This document shows positions 36,392 to 44,552 of a stretch of 64,000 bases of DNA, in pieces (the first letter of the stretch is position 1; the number at the start of each line of letters is the position of its first letter). Below the pieces are notes generated by a model. That model was given only the letters and a program-made list of their open reading frames with translations. It did no database searches and was not told the DNA's origin. The stretch is taken from NCBI RefSeq assembly GCF_030464345.1, contig NZ_VCYH01000006.1:142361-206360 (forward strand). The letters run 5' to 3'. Origin of the DNA: Methanoculleus frigidifontis. Lineage in GTDB: Archaea; Halobacteriota; Methanomicrobia; Methanomicrobiales; Methanoculleaceae. The position numbers and the translations under genes are program-made.

Positions 36392-37599
36392 GCACCCTCT
36401 GCGAGCAGATCCTTGGGGCTCCTGCCGGTGAATACGTCGACCGGCCGGTCGATCTCGCCTTCGCCCACGACGGAACCGGCGTCCTCACCCGCGAGACCCT
36501 CCGGGAGATGGGCGTCGATACCATCCCGCACCCCGAGCGGGTGCGCCTGATCTTCGACCACATCGTCCCCGCCAACACCTCGATTACGGCAGACCTGCAG
36601 AAGGAGCTGCGCGAGTACGCCTGCTCCTCCGGGATTGCGCTCTCCGACGTCGGCGGCGGTATCTGCCACCAGGTCATGAGCGAGGGCGTCGTCCGGCCGG
36701 GGCAGATCGTGGTGGGCGCCGATTCCCATACCTGCACGCTCGGTGCGTTCGGGGCGTTTGCTACCGGTGTCGGGGCGACCGATATGGCCGCGATCTGGGC
36801 GTCGGGGTCGACCTGGTTCCGGGTTCCGGAGACCGTCCGGGTGACGCTGGCCGGACGATTGGACGGGGCTGCAGAGCCGAAGGACGTGGCGCTCGCCTAC
36901 GTCGGAAAGCTCGGGATGGACGGTGCGTCGTACCGCGCCCTCGAATTCCTGGGTGACGGTGCGGCGGGCATATCCATGGCGGGACGGCTCACGCTCTGCA
37001 ACATGGCGGTGGAGACCGGGGCGAAGACCGGGATGTTCTATGCCGACGACGTCACGCTGCAGTACCTGGCCGGGTACGGTGTCGCGGCGGAACGGCAGGA
37101 GCCGGAGGAGTGCTGCGCCGCGGCCTCGGTCGCGATCGACCTTGACGCCGTCGCCCCGCTGGTGGCGGTGCCGCACCGGGTGGATACCGTCCGTCCGGTC
37201 GCCGAGGTTGCGGGCACGCCGCTCGATCAGGTCTTCGTCGGGACGTGCACGAACGGCAGGTTCGAGGACCTGCAGCGGTTCGCCCGTATCGTCCGCGGGC
37301 GACAGGTGGCGGTGAGGACGATCGTCGTGCCCGCTTCCCGCAGCGTGCTCCGGCAGGCGGCCGCCACCGGCGTCCTTGCGGATATCGTGGAGGCCGGGTG
37401 TATGATCGCGGCCCCCGGCTGCGGGCCCTGCCTCGGCGCACATTCCGGTGTTCTCGGCGAGGGGGAGGTCTGCCTCTCGACCGCGAACCGGAACTTCAAG
37501 AACCGGATGGGTGTCGGCGGCGAGATCTACCTCTCCTCGGTCGCCACCGCCGCTGCAAGCGCTCTTACGGGCACCATCACCGAGCCGGAGGGGGCATAA
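36388..37599 (+). CDS. aksD: Homoaconitase/3-isopropylmalate dehydratase large subunit (AksD)
   Basis: A 403-residue aconitase-family subunit. The [4Fe-4S] cysteines are in VGTCTNGRFEDL (about 287) and GCGPCLGAHSGVL (about 345 and 348), and substrate-binding DHIVPANTS (about 59) and DSHTCTLGAFG (about 112) are intact. It pairs with AksE to isomerise homocitrate homologs. Its ATGA overlaps the aksA stop. LeuC is the alternative name on sequence alone; operon context favours AksD. Confidence 0.87.
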   Translation: MSTLCEQILGAPAGEYVDRPVDLAFAHDGTGVLTRETLREMGVDTIPHPERVRLIFDHIVPANTSITADLQKELREYACSSGIALSDVGGGICHQVMSEGVVRPGQIVVGADSHTCTLGAFGAFATGVGATDMAAIWASGSTWFRVPETVRVTLAGRLDGAAEPKDVALAYVGKLGMDGASYRALEFLGDGAAGISMAGRLTLCNMAVETGAKTGMFYADDVTLQYLAGYGVAAERQEPEECCAAASVAIDLDAVAPLVAVPHRVDTVRPVAEVAGTPLDQVFVGTCTNGRFEDLQRFARIVRGRQVAVRTIVVPASRSVLRQAAATGVLADIVEAGCMIAAPGCGPCLGAHSGVLGEGEVCLSTANRNFKNRMGVGGEIYLSSVATAAASALTGTITEPEGA

Positions 37600-38069
37600 T
37601 GCACGGTGCCGGACACGCGGTCTGCCTCGGCAGCGATATTGATACCGACATCATCATCGCCGGCCGCTACCTCAGAACGAAAAACCGCTCCGTCTGGGCG
37701 GAGCACATCTTCGAGGACCTCGATCCCGCACTTGCTCCCCGCCTTGCCGGTGCGGTCATTCTGGCCGGCAAGAACATGGGGTGCGGGTCGTCCCGCGAGC
37801 AGGCGGTCATCGCCCTCAAAGAGGCGGGTGTGGCCGGGATCGTCGCCCCGTCCTTCGCCCGCATCTTCTTTCGGAACGCCATCAACGTCGGCCTCCCCGT
37901 CATCGAGGCGGAGGTGCCCTGCCGGGAGGGCGCTTCCGTCCGCTTCGACCTCGATGCAGGATGGGTCGAGGTGGACGGCGACCGCTTCCCGGTCCGTCCC
38001 CTCTCACCGCGGATGATCGAGATCCTCCGGGCCGGCGGCCTTGTGGATCACTGGAGGTCGCAGCGGTGA
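37599..38069 (+). CDS. aksE: Homoaconitase/3-isopropylmalate dehydratase small subunit (AksE)
   Basis: A 156-residue swivel domain of the aconitase family: DIDTDIIIAGRYLRT (about 13-27), NMGCGSSREQAVIALK (about 58-73) and SFARIFFRNAINVGLP. It completes the active site of AksD and governs substrate choice. Start ATG 37599 overlaps the aksD TAA by one base. Confidence 0.87.
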   Translation: MHGAGHAVCLGSDIDTDIIIAGRYLRTKNRSVWAEHIFEDLDPALAPRLAGAVILAGKNMGCGSSREQAVIALKEAGVAGIVAPSFARIFFRNAINVGLPVIEAEVPCREGASVRFDLDAGWVEVDGDRFPVRPLSPRMIEILRAGGLVDHWRSQR

Positions 38070-38887
38070 TCGTTCCGGAGCACTGCAAGGTGGTCGGCTA
38101 CGACACCGGCTGCCGGCCCTGCGGCGAGCGCGTCTACTTTCTCACGAAGTACATCATCCGGGAGACGCCGGAAGGATACGAGGTGCTGGAGGTCACGCCC
38201 GATCCGGCCGGGGAAGGGCTGATGCGGCGGGTGACCGGCGCGGCCGTTCTCGCGGCAGGGGACGAGGTCTGCCGCTACCCGGAGAAGGTGCAGCTCCACG
38301 ACCGGGCGGGGCTTGTGGCGAAGGCTCTCGAGACCGGGCGGCGGTGCACCATCTTCACCGGTTACGACGAGCATACCACATTCGTGCTCGACCCCGAGAT
38401 CTCCGGGTTTCTCCGGGTTCACGTCTACGATATCGCCCCGCCCCGCCCGCATCTCTCCGCCACGCTCCGGGAGCTCGAAGCGTGCGGGCTCTTCGGAGAT
38501 CTCGCCGTGGTCTTCGACCACCACGTCCGGGATATCAGCAGGCTTGCTGCCGACATCTATCCCTGCAGGGCGGCGGGGTTCGAGCGCACACTCGACGCCG
38601 ATCCCGTACGGGCGGGTGACCGGGTGGCCGGGTGCCTGACCGGCTCGCAGCTGGTGCGCGAGTGCTACGGGGAGGAGTTTGCAATCGAGAATACCTGCCC
38701 CCTCGCTGCCGTGGAGCACGAGCCCTTCATTGCCCGCTGCTGCCGGAGCGAACGCGAGGGTGTCGGGCTGTACGACGGCAGGTTCGGGGCCGTGGTGCAC
38801 TGGGGGGCATCGCCGGCGGCGATCGCCGGGGCGGTGACCGAGGTTGCCAGGAGGTGGAGGAGCGATGGTGCGGATAGCGGTTGTTGA
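38066..38887 (+). CDS. Conserved protein of unknown function inside the aks operon
   Basis: A 273-residue soluble protein that I do not recognise. GTG 38066 overlaps the aksE stop (GTGA) and has GGAGG 10 bases upstream. Features: an early CRPCGE-type pair of cysteines (GYDTGCRPCGERVYFLTKY, about 8-26), a beta-rich first half, DHHVRDISRLAADIYPCRAAG (about 151-171) with a histidine pair, and ENTCPLAAVEHEPFIARCC near 210-230. Cysteine and histidine content suggests metal or sulfur chemistry. Position between aksE and aksF with overlaps on both sides implies a role in coenzyme B synthesis or a closely linked process. Confidence 0.72.
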   Translation: MIVPEHCKVVGYDTGCRPCGERVYFLTKYIIRETPEGYEVLEVTPDPAGEGLMRRVTGAAVLAAGDEVCRYPEKVQLHDRAGLVAKALETGRRCTIFTGYDEHTTFVLDPEISGFLRVHVYDIAPPRPHLSATLRELEACGLFGDLAVVFDHHVRDISRLAADIYPCRAAGFERTLDADPVRAGDRVAGCLTGSQLVRECYGEEFAIENTCPLAAVEHEPFIARCCRSEREGVGLYDGRFGAVVHWGASPAAIAGAVTEVARRWRSDGADSGC

Positions 38888-39836
38888 GGGCGACGGCATC
38901 GGGCACGAGGTCATTCCCGTTGCGCGCAGCGTTCTCGGTGCGGTACGGCCGGATTTTGAGTTTTTTGACGTCGAGGTCGGCTACGGGCGATGGGAGCGTA
39001 CCGGCAGCGCCTGTGATTCGGGGACGATCGCCGATCTCCGGTCGGCCGACGCCATCCTCTTCGGGGCGGTGACGACGCCGCCCGACCCCGGGTACCGGAG
39101 CGTAGTCCTGCAGATCCGCCACGACCTCGACCTCTATGCAAATATCCGGCCCGTCCGCGGCGAGGGATTCAATATCGTCATCGTGCGGGAGAACACCGAG
39201 GGGCTCTATTCGGGGATCGAGTGGCGGGAGTCTGACCGTGCCTGCACGCTGCGGGTGATCTCGGAGAAGGGAAGCCGGCGGATTGCCCGGTGCGCCTGCA
39301 CGCTCGCCCGGCAGCGCCGGCACCTGACGATCGGCAACAAGGCGAACGTCCTGAAATCGGATGTACTCTTTGTCGACATCTGCCGCCAGGAGGCCGAACG
39401 GGCGGGCGTCCCGTACGAAACCCGGTATATCGATGCCCTCTGCCTGGACATTCTGATGCACCCGGACCGCTACGACGTCATCGTCACCACGAATATCTTC
39501 GGCGATATTCTCTCCGATACGGCAGGGTATCTGGCCGGAGGTCTCGGGATGCTCCCAAGCGCCAACATCGGTGACCGGTACGCGTTCTTCGAGCCCGTTC
39601 ACGGGAGTGCGCCCGATATCGCAGGGCAGAACATCGCCAATCCCATCGCGGCGATACGGAGCGGGGTGATGCTGCTCAGGCACTTCGACGATACCGGGAA
39701 TGCGGCGGCGGTCGAAGAGGCGGTGGGAAAGACGCTTGCGAAGGGGATCCGGACACCCGACCTCGGCGGCACGACCGGGACACGGGAGTTTGGGGAGGCC
39801 GTGCTCCGCGAACTTTCGCACGGCACAAAGACGTAA
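38865..39836 (+). CDS. aksF: Isocitrate/isopropylmalate dehydrogenase family protein AksF
   Basis: A 323-residue beta-decarboxylating dehydrogenase: VVEGDGIGHEVIP at the start, RPVRGEGFNIVIVRENTEGLYSG (about 98-120), NKANVLKSDVLF (Lys active-site region), NIFGDILSDTAGYLAGGLGM and the NAD-binding FEPVHGSAPDIAGQNIANP. In the aks pathway it oxidises and decarboxylates homoisocitrate homologs to give 2-oxosuberate after repeated cycles. ATG 38865 follows GAGGTGGAGG and overlaps the previous gene by 23 bases. Confidence 0.88.
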   Translation: MVRIAVVEGDGIGHEVIPVARSVLGAVRPDFEFFDVEVGYGRWERTGSACDSGTIADLRSADAILFGAVTTPPDPGYRSVVLQIRHDLDLYANIRPVRGEGFNIVIVRENTEGLYSGIEWRESDRACTLRVISEKGSRRIARCACTLARQRRHLTIGNKANVLKSDVLFVDICRQEAERAGVPYETRYIDALCLDILMHPDRYDVIVTTNIFGDILSDTAGYLAGGLGMLPSANIGDRYAFFEPVHGSAPDIAGQNIANPIAAIRSGVMLLRHFDDTGNAAAVEEAVGKTLAKGIRTPDLGGTTGTREFGEAVLRELSHGTKT

Positions 39837-39862
39837 GCCTTCGCCGGTGCATATCTACGGTG

Positions 39863-40711
39863 ATGGTTCGGGTCGGATGTCACGTCTCGATCGCCGGGTC
39901 GATCGACCGGGCGGTCGGGCGAGCGGAGGAGCGGGGTTGCGACACATTTCAGATCTTTTCACGAAATCCCCGGGGATGGAGGGCGAAGGAACTCGATCCG
40001 AATGCTGTGGCTGCATTCCGCGCCGGGGTGCAATCGTCCGGGCTTGGCCCCGTCGTCGATCACATGCCCTATCTGCCGAACCTGGCCTCATCGAATGACG
40101 AGATCGCTGAAAAATCCGTCGCCGCACTGACTGCAGAACTCGTTCGGTGCGATGCCCTGGGCGTTCCCTATCTGGTGACGCACCTCGGGCACCACGGCGT
40201 GGGCGGCATTGAGTCCGGGCGGCAGCGGGTTGCGGACGCCGTCAACCGGGCGCTCGGGAGTGCGGGCGACGGTGTGATGCTCCTCCTCGAGAACACGGCA
40301 GGCGAGAAGAACAGCGTCGGAACGACTTTCTCAGAGATCCGGCAGATCATCGACGGCATCGAGGAGCCCGGACGCATCGGCATCTGCTTCGATACCTGTC
40401 ATGCCTTTGCGGGCGGGTACGAGCTGCGGACCGAAGAGAGCGTAGAGGAGATGTTCGGAGAGTTCGACGACCTGCTCGGCCTTGAGCGCCTGAAGGTGAT
40501 CCATTTCAACGACTGCAGGGGCGACCTCGGGAGCCACCTCGACCGGCACGAGCACATCGGCCTTGGCTCCATCGGTGAGGAAGCGTTCCGCCACATCCTC
40601 CGCTATCCCGGCATCCGGGACATCCCCCTGATCTGCGAGACTCCCGTCGACGAGCGGCGCGACGATGCCGGGAATATCGCCACGGTGCGCAGGCTCGCGG
40701 AAGAAGAGTAG
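39863..40711 (+). CDS. nfo: Deoxyribonuclease IV (AP endonuclease)
   Basis: A 282-residue TIM-barrel zinc nuclease cutting 5' of abasic sites. Family pattern: GCHVSIAGSIDRAV at the start, FQIFSRNPRGW, HMPYLPNLAS, THLGHHGVGG, LENTAGEKNSVG, GICFDTCHAFAGGYEL and HFNDCRGDLGSHLDRHEHIGLGSIG, which contain the metal-binding His, Glu and Asp residues. It lies 26 bases after aksF and may be co-transcribed, though it is functionally unrelated. GTG 39860 is an alternative start. Confidence 0.93.
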   Translation: MVRVGCHVSIAGSIDRAVGRAEERGCDTFQIFSRNPRGWRAKELDPNAVAAFRAGVQSSGLGPVVDHMPYLPNLASSNDEIAEKSVAALTAELVRCDALGVPYLVTHLGHHGVGGIESGRQRVADAVNRALGSAGDGVMLLLENTAGEKNSVGTTFSEIRQIIDGIEEPGRIGICFDTCHAFAGGYELRTEESVEEMFGEFDDLLGLERLKVIHFNDCRGDLGSHLDRHEHIGLGSIGEEAFRHILRYPGIRDIPLICETPVDERRDDAGNIATVRRLAEEE

Positions 40712-41025
40712 ATCCCGGTGGGCACATTTAACGTGCCTGGCAATTATTTTATTATTTATATAATATTCTTTTCTCCGGGAACTCAGCCGCATCACTGTGC
40801 CGTCAGAGATACTTTTTTATATGATTGTGATGCTCTCCCCCATCACCCTGGTGTCAGCCGGGGAGCGGCAACCGGAATCACCATATGCGTTGTTCTGTAC
40901 GCGGTATCGGGCGAACAGTACTGTCTGCTCTCCCGAGGTGACCCGGCACGTCTGGCTGTACAACCGCCCGCACCACCGTGTGAGGATGCACAGGGGGGAA
41001 CGCTCTCATGCATGGTGATCAAAAG
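40712..41025 (+). promoter_or_regulatory. Promoter and leader region of the large PKD surface protein
   Basis: No gene in these 314 bases. A/T-rich blocks at 40743-40772 and a TATA-like TTTTTTATATGA at 40813-40824 stand out; the second would give a leader of about 180 bases. GGTGATC just before ATG 41026 matches seven bases of the archaeal anti-Shine-Dalgarno sequence and decides that start. Confidence 0.5.
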
Positions 41026-44000
41026 ATGTCACGACACAGAGAAACGGCTCTATTATGCATAGCTCTTCTGGCAGCCGGCCTGATTCAGCCGGTTTTCGCC
41101 GCATCGACGGACTTCGGTACCGAGACGCCTGTATGCACGGCCTCCGGGTGGCAGGTCATGCCCCGGATCGACGGTGACCTGGTTGTCTGGGCTGATTATC
41201 GCAACGGCAACTGGGATGTCTATCTTGCCGACCTGTCGACCGGGACGGAGAAGCGGGTCACGGCAAATTCCGCCAACCAGACCTCTCCGGCGGTCTCCGG
41301 GAACAGGATTGTCTGGGAGGACGACCGGCACGGCAATCTGGATATTTATCTGTACGACCGTTCTACCGGGAAGGAAACACGGATAACCGATGAGACGGCC
41401 AGCCAGTGGCACCCGGTCATCGAAGGCGACCGGATCGTCTGGTACGATGTCAGGGGCGCCGATCTGAACCTCTATCTCTACGATATCGCTTCGGAGACGG
41501 AGACGCGTATCCCCTGCAGCCCCGTGACGGAGTGGTGGCCGGCCGTCTCCGGCGACCTGGTGGCCTGGGAGGACGACCGGCACGGCAACGGGGATATTTA
41601 TCTGTATGACGCCGCGACACAGACCCAGCAGCGCATCACCACGAACACAGCCCGGCAGGCCTATCCTGCGCTCTCCGGCGGCATTGTTCTCTGGGAAGAT
41701 GAGCGGAACGGCAACGCCGATATCTACCAGTTTGACCTTGCAACCGGCACCGAAACACGAATCACTACTCATTCCGCCTCGCAGGTCTCGCCCGCGATAG
41801 ACGGTGACCTGATAGCCTGGGAGGACCGGCGGGCCGGCAACTGGGATATCTGTCTCTACAACAGTGCCACCAATACCGAAGTGATGATCACGGACGAGAG
41901 CGCGAACCAGTGGTTCCCGTCGGTCTCGAAAAACCGGGTCGTCTGGGAAGACCTCCGCAGCGGAGCTGGGGACATTTATCTCTTCACCGTCGCCGGCGGC
42001 GGCAGCCCGACGGCATCGTTCAGTGCTACGCCGCGGTTCGGTGAAGCGCCTCTCACGGTTCAGTTCACCGACAGATCGAGCGGCAGCCCGACATCGTGGA
42101 GCTGGGACTTTGAGAATGACGGTATCATCGACAGCACCGACCAGAACCCACAGCACACCTACACGGCGGCAGGGGACTACACGATTACCCTGACGGCAAC
42201 GAGCGCCGGCGGCTCCGACACGGGTACGCGGACCAAATACATCCGTGTCACCGCCCCGCCCCTCCCGACCGCTGCCTTCGATGCGAACGTTACCGGCGGT
42301 GCAGCGCCGCTCACGGTGCAGTTCGCCGATCGGTCGGCAGGGGATCCGACGGTGTGGTCGTGGGACCTCGGTGACGGATCGGTCTCGAACGAGACAAACC
42401 CCGTACACACCTACACTGCCGTCGGCACCTACACAGTATCGCTGACGATCGAAAACGAGCTTGGGAACAGCACGGAGGAGAAAACCGGCTACATCACCGT
42501 CGCAGAGTATCCAAAAGCGGCGTTCGCTGCGAACGTGACCGGCGGCGCCGCCCCGCTTGCGGTTCAGTTCACCGATCGTTCAACCGGAGCGCCGGTATCG
42601 TGGTTCTGGGATTTCGGTGACGGCGCGACCTCGGAAGAGCAGAACCCGGTTCATGTGTATGCGGAAGCAGGCACCTATACCGTCGCCCTGACCGCAGCCA
42701 ATGCGGCCGGGAGCGATACGGCGGATGCGGCCGACGCCATCGCCGTGCTCGAACCGCCGGCAGCCTCTTTTACGGCGAACGTGACAGCAGGGCTTGTGCC
42801 GTTCGCAGTCCGGTTCAATGACACGTCGACCGGAAACCCGACCTCATGGTCGTGGGACTTCGGCGACGGCGCGACCTCGGCGGAGGCAAATCCGGTTCAC
42901 GTCTACACTGAGCCGGGCACCTACAACGTTTCCCTGACGGTTGCAAACGATATTGCAGATGATACTCTGGTCAGGAGCGGGTACATCGTTGCCGACGCTC
43001 CGCCCGTCGCTGCCTTCGATGCGGACGTGACGCTCGGTGCAGCGCCGCTGGTCGTCCAGTTCACCGATCGGTCGACCGGGAACCCGGACAGATGGAAATG
43101 GGATTTTGGTGACGGCCGTTCATCGATGAAGCAGAATCCCGTCCATACCTACACTGCCGTCGGCAACTACTCGGTCGCCCTGACGGTGACAAACGACTTC
43201 GGCAGCGTCACCGAAGAGGTGGTTGATTATATCTGTGTCGTGGCGCCGCCGTCCGCAAACTTCACGGCCGACCCTACGGCCGGCACAGCACCGGTCACCG
43301 TCACCTTCACGGATACCTCCGGCGGTATTCCGACCGGCTGGCTCTGGTATTTCGGTGACGGTGCGACCTCGACCGACCAGAACCCCGTCCATACCTATGC
43401 GGCGTCGGGGACCTATACGGTCTCTCTCAACGTTACGAATCCCGCGGGGTCGGACTCTCTCGTGAAGGCCGATCTGGTAGCAGTTGCCCCGCCGCCGGCC
43501 ACAGTCGTTCCATCCTCCGGTGGTGGAGGCGGAGGCGGCGGAGGAGGTGGCGGGGGGAGCTCCCGTTCCTTCGTGAGCGATACGACCCCTGTTCCCACGC
43601 CGACGCCGACACCCACCGCTGAGCCGGTGACCGATCTCGGCGTGAACACCTCCGGTCTGATGACCCGGTCGGTGCGGATCTCCTCGGACGACAACGTGAC
43701 CATGCTGCAGCTTGATGAGGGTGTCCGCGCGACCGATGCCGCAGGCGCCCCCCTCTCGAGCATCACCGTGAACCGTATCGCGCCTGAAGATCTGCCACAG
43801 CTGCCCGGCGGGGCTACGCTGCTGGTTGCCGACTACGCCTACCGGTTTGGTCCTGAAGGTGCGGTCTTCGACCCGGCCGTGCCGCTGACATTCGCCGTGC
43901 CTGAAGACGTATGGGAGGAGTACTCCGGCAGCGACGGCGGGTTTACCGTCCGCTGGTATGACCCGGGCAACAGGACATGGGAGGTTCTCCCGGCCGATCT

Positions 44001-44232
44001 GGATGGGGAAGCACGGACGATCGCTGTCAGGGTCTCGCATTTCAGCACCTATGCGCTCTTCGGTGAATCACAGGCCGCCATCTCGCCCGATGCGGAATTT
44101 GCTGGATCCGTAGAGCAGATCTCCGGCGTGCACTCATCGGGACTGCCGTTTACGCAGATCGCCGTCGGCCTCTTCGCACTTCTTGCGCTCCTCGGCGGCG
44201 CATATCTCTATGTCGAGAAAAACCGACCCTGA
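41026..44232 (+). CDS. Large surface protein: seven-repeat propeller, six PKD domains, C-terminal membrane anchor
   Basis: A 1068-residue secreted protein. Signal peptide ALLCIALLAAGLIQPVFA (residues 7-24). Residues about 30-320 hold seven TolB-like repeats of the form xGDxIVWEDxRxGNxDIYLYD, enough for a seven-bladed propeller. Six PKD domains follow (about 325-820, each with WDFGDG-like and YTVxLTVxN motifs). After a glycine run of ten and a Thr/Pro linker come an about 140-residue beta domain (MTRSVRISSDDNVTMLQLDEG to VSHFSTYALFGE) and a final membrane helix ending EKNRP. The last domain and anchor resemble those of methanogen S-layer-associated proteins. Probably adhesion or carbohydrate binding; function unproven. 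Confidence 0.85.
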   Translation: MSRHRETALLCIALLAAGLIQPVFAASTDFGTETPVCTASGWQVMPRIDGDLVVWADYRNGNWDVYLADLSTGTEKRVTANSANQTSPAVSGNRIVWEDDRHGNLDIYLYDRSTGKETRITDETASQWHPVIEGDRIVWYDVRGADLNLYLYDIASETETRIPCSPVTEWWPAVSGDLVAWEDDRHGNGDIYLYDAATQTQQRITTNTARQAYPALSGGIVLWEDERNGNADIYQFDLATGTETRITTHSASQVSPAIDGDLIAWEDRRAGNWDICLYNSATNTEVMITDESANQWFPSVSKNRVVWEDLRSGAGDIYLFTVAGGGSPTASFSATPRFGEAPLTVQFTDRSSGSPTSWSWDFENDGIIDSTDQNPQHTYTAAGDYTITLTATSAGGSDTGTRTKYIRVTAPPLPTAAFDANVTGGAAPLTVQFADRSAGDPTVWSWDLGDGSVSNETNPVHTYTAVGTYTVSLTIENELGNSTEEKTGYITVAEYPKAAFAANVTGGAAPLAVQFTDRSTGAPVSWFWDFGDGATSEEQNPVHVYAEAGTYTVALTAANAAGSDTADAADAIAVLEPPAASFTANVTAGLVPFAVRFNDTSTGNPTSWSWDFGDGATSAEANPVHVYTEPGTYNVSLTVANDIADDTLVRSGYIVADAPPVAAFDADVTLGAAPLVVQFTDRSTGNPDRWKWDFGDGRSSMKQNPVHTYTAVGNYSVALTVTNDFGSVTEEVVDYICVVAPPSANFTADPTAGTAPVTVTFTDTSGGIPTGWLWYFGDGATSTDQNPVHTYAASGTYTVSLNVTNPAGSDSLVKADLVAVAPPPATVVPSSGGGGGGGGGGGGGSSRSFVSDTTPVPTPTPTPTAEPVTDLGVNTSGLMTRSVRISSDDNVTMLQLDEGVRATDAAGAPLSSITVNRIAPEDLPQLPGGATLLVADYAYRFGPEGAVFDPAVPLTFAVPEDVWEEYSGSDGGFTVRWYDPGNRTWEVLPADLDGEARTIAVRVSHFSTYALFGESQAAISPDAEFAGSVEQISGVHSSGLPFTQIAVGLFALLALLGGAYLYVEKNRP

Positions 44233-44552
44233 TATCCTCCTCACCTCTTTTCCACAAGCCCGTCGCCCGCTGGCTGCACGCGATGCTGATGCGCATGCTG
44301 CCAGCAATCCCCGCAGCTCGATAAAAACTGTTCAAATCTTCGAGGTATATTTTTAAAAATATAGTATCGCTGGGGGGCGACCGGGAGAGCAGGGCTATCG
44401 GCGCAATCTCTATATACTAGGTCCCGTATTATTCAGCACGAAGCGGCCTTTCGCACCGGGGAGATAATTGCGGCGCTCTGGAGCCGCGATTGGCCTATCC
44501 GCACAAATTTCCGGATATCCCTCCCGGTGTGCAGCGCTTCGGTGGTGACCCG
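44233..44552 (+). promoter_or_regulatory. Region upstream of the first dockerin gene
   Basis: These 320 bases contain A/T-rich sequence around 44345-44365 and the promoter-like element at 44399-44420. GGTGGTGACC precedes the ATG at 44553 and decides that start over an upstream GTG/ATG frame. Confidence 0.45.
44399..44420 (+). promoter_or_regulatory. Promoter element shared with the cohesin gene (copy 1)
   Basis: CGGCGCAAT followed by CTCTATATACTAG. The match to 50881-50902 is 19 of 22 bases, including all of TATATACTAG. The TATA core is about 140 bases before the dockerin gene start. Confidence 0.5.
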
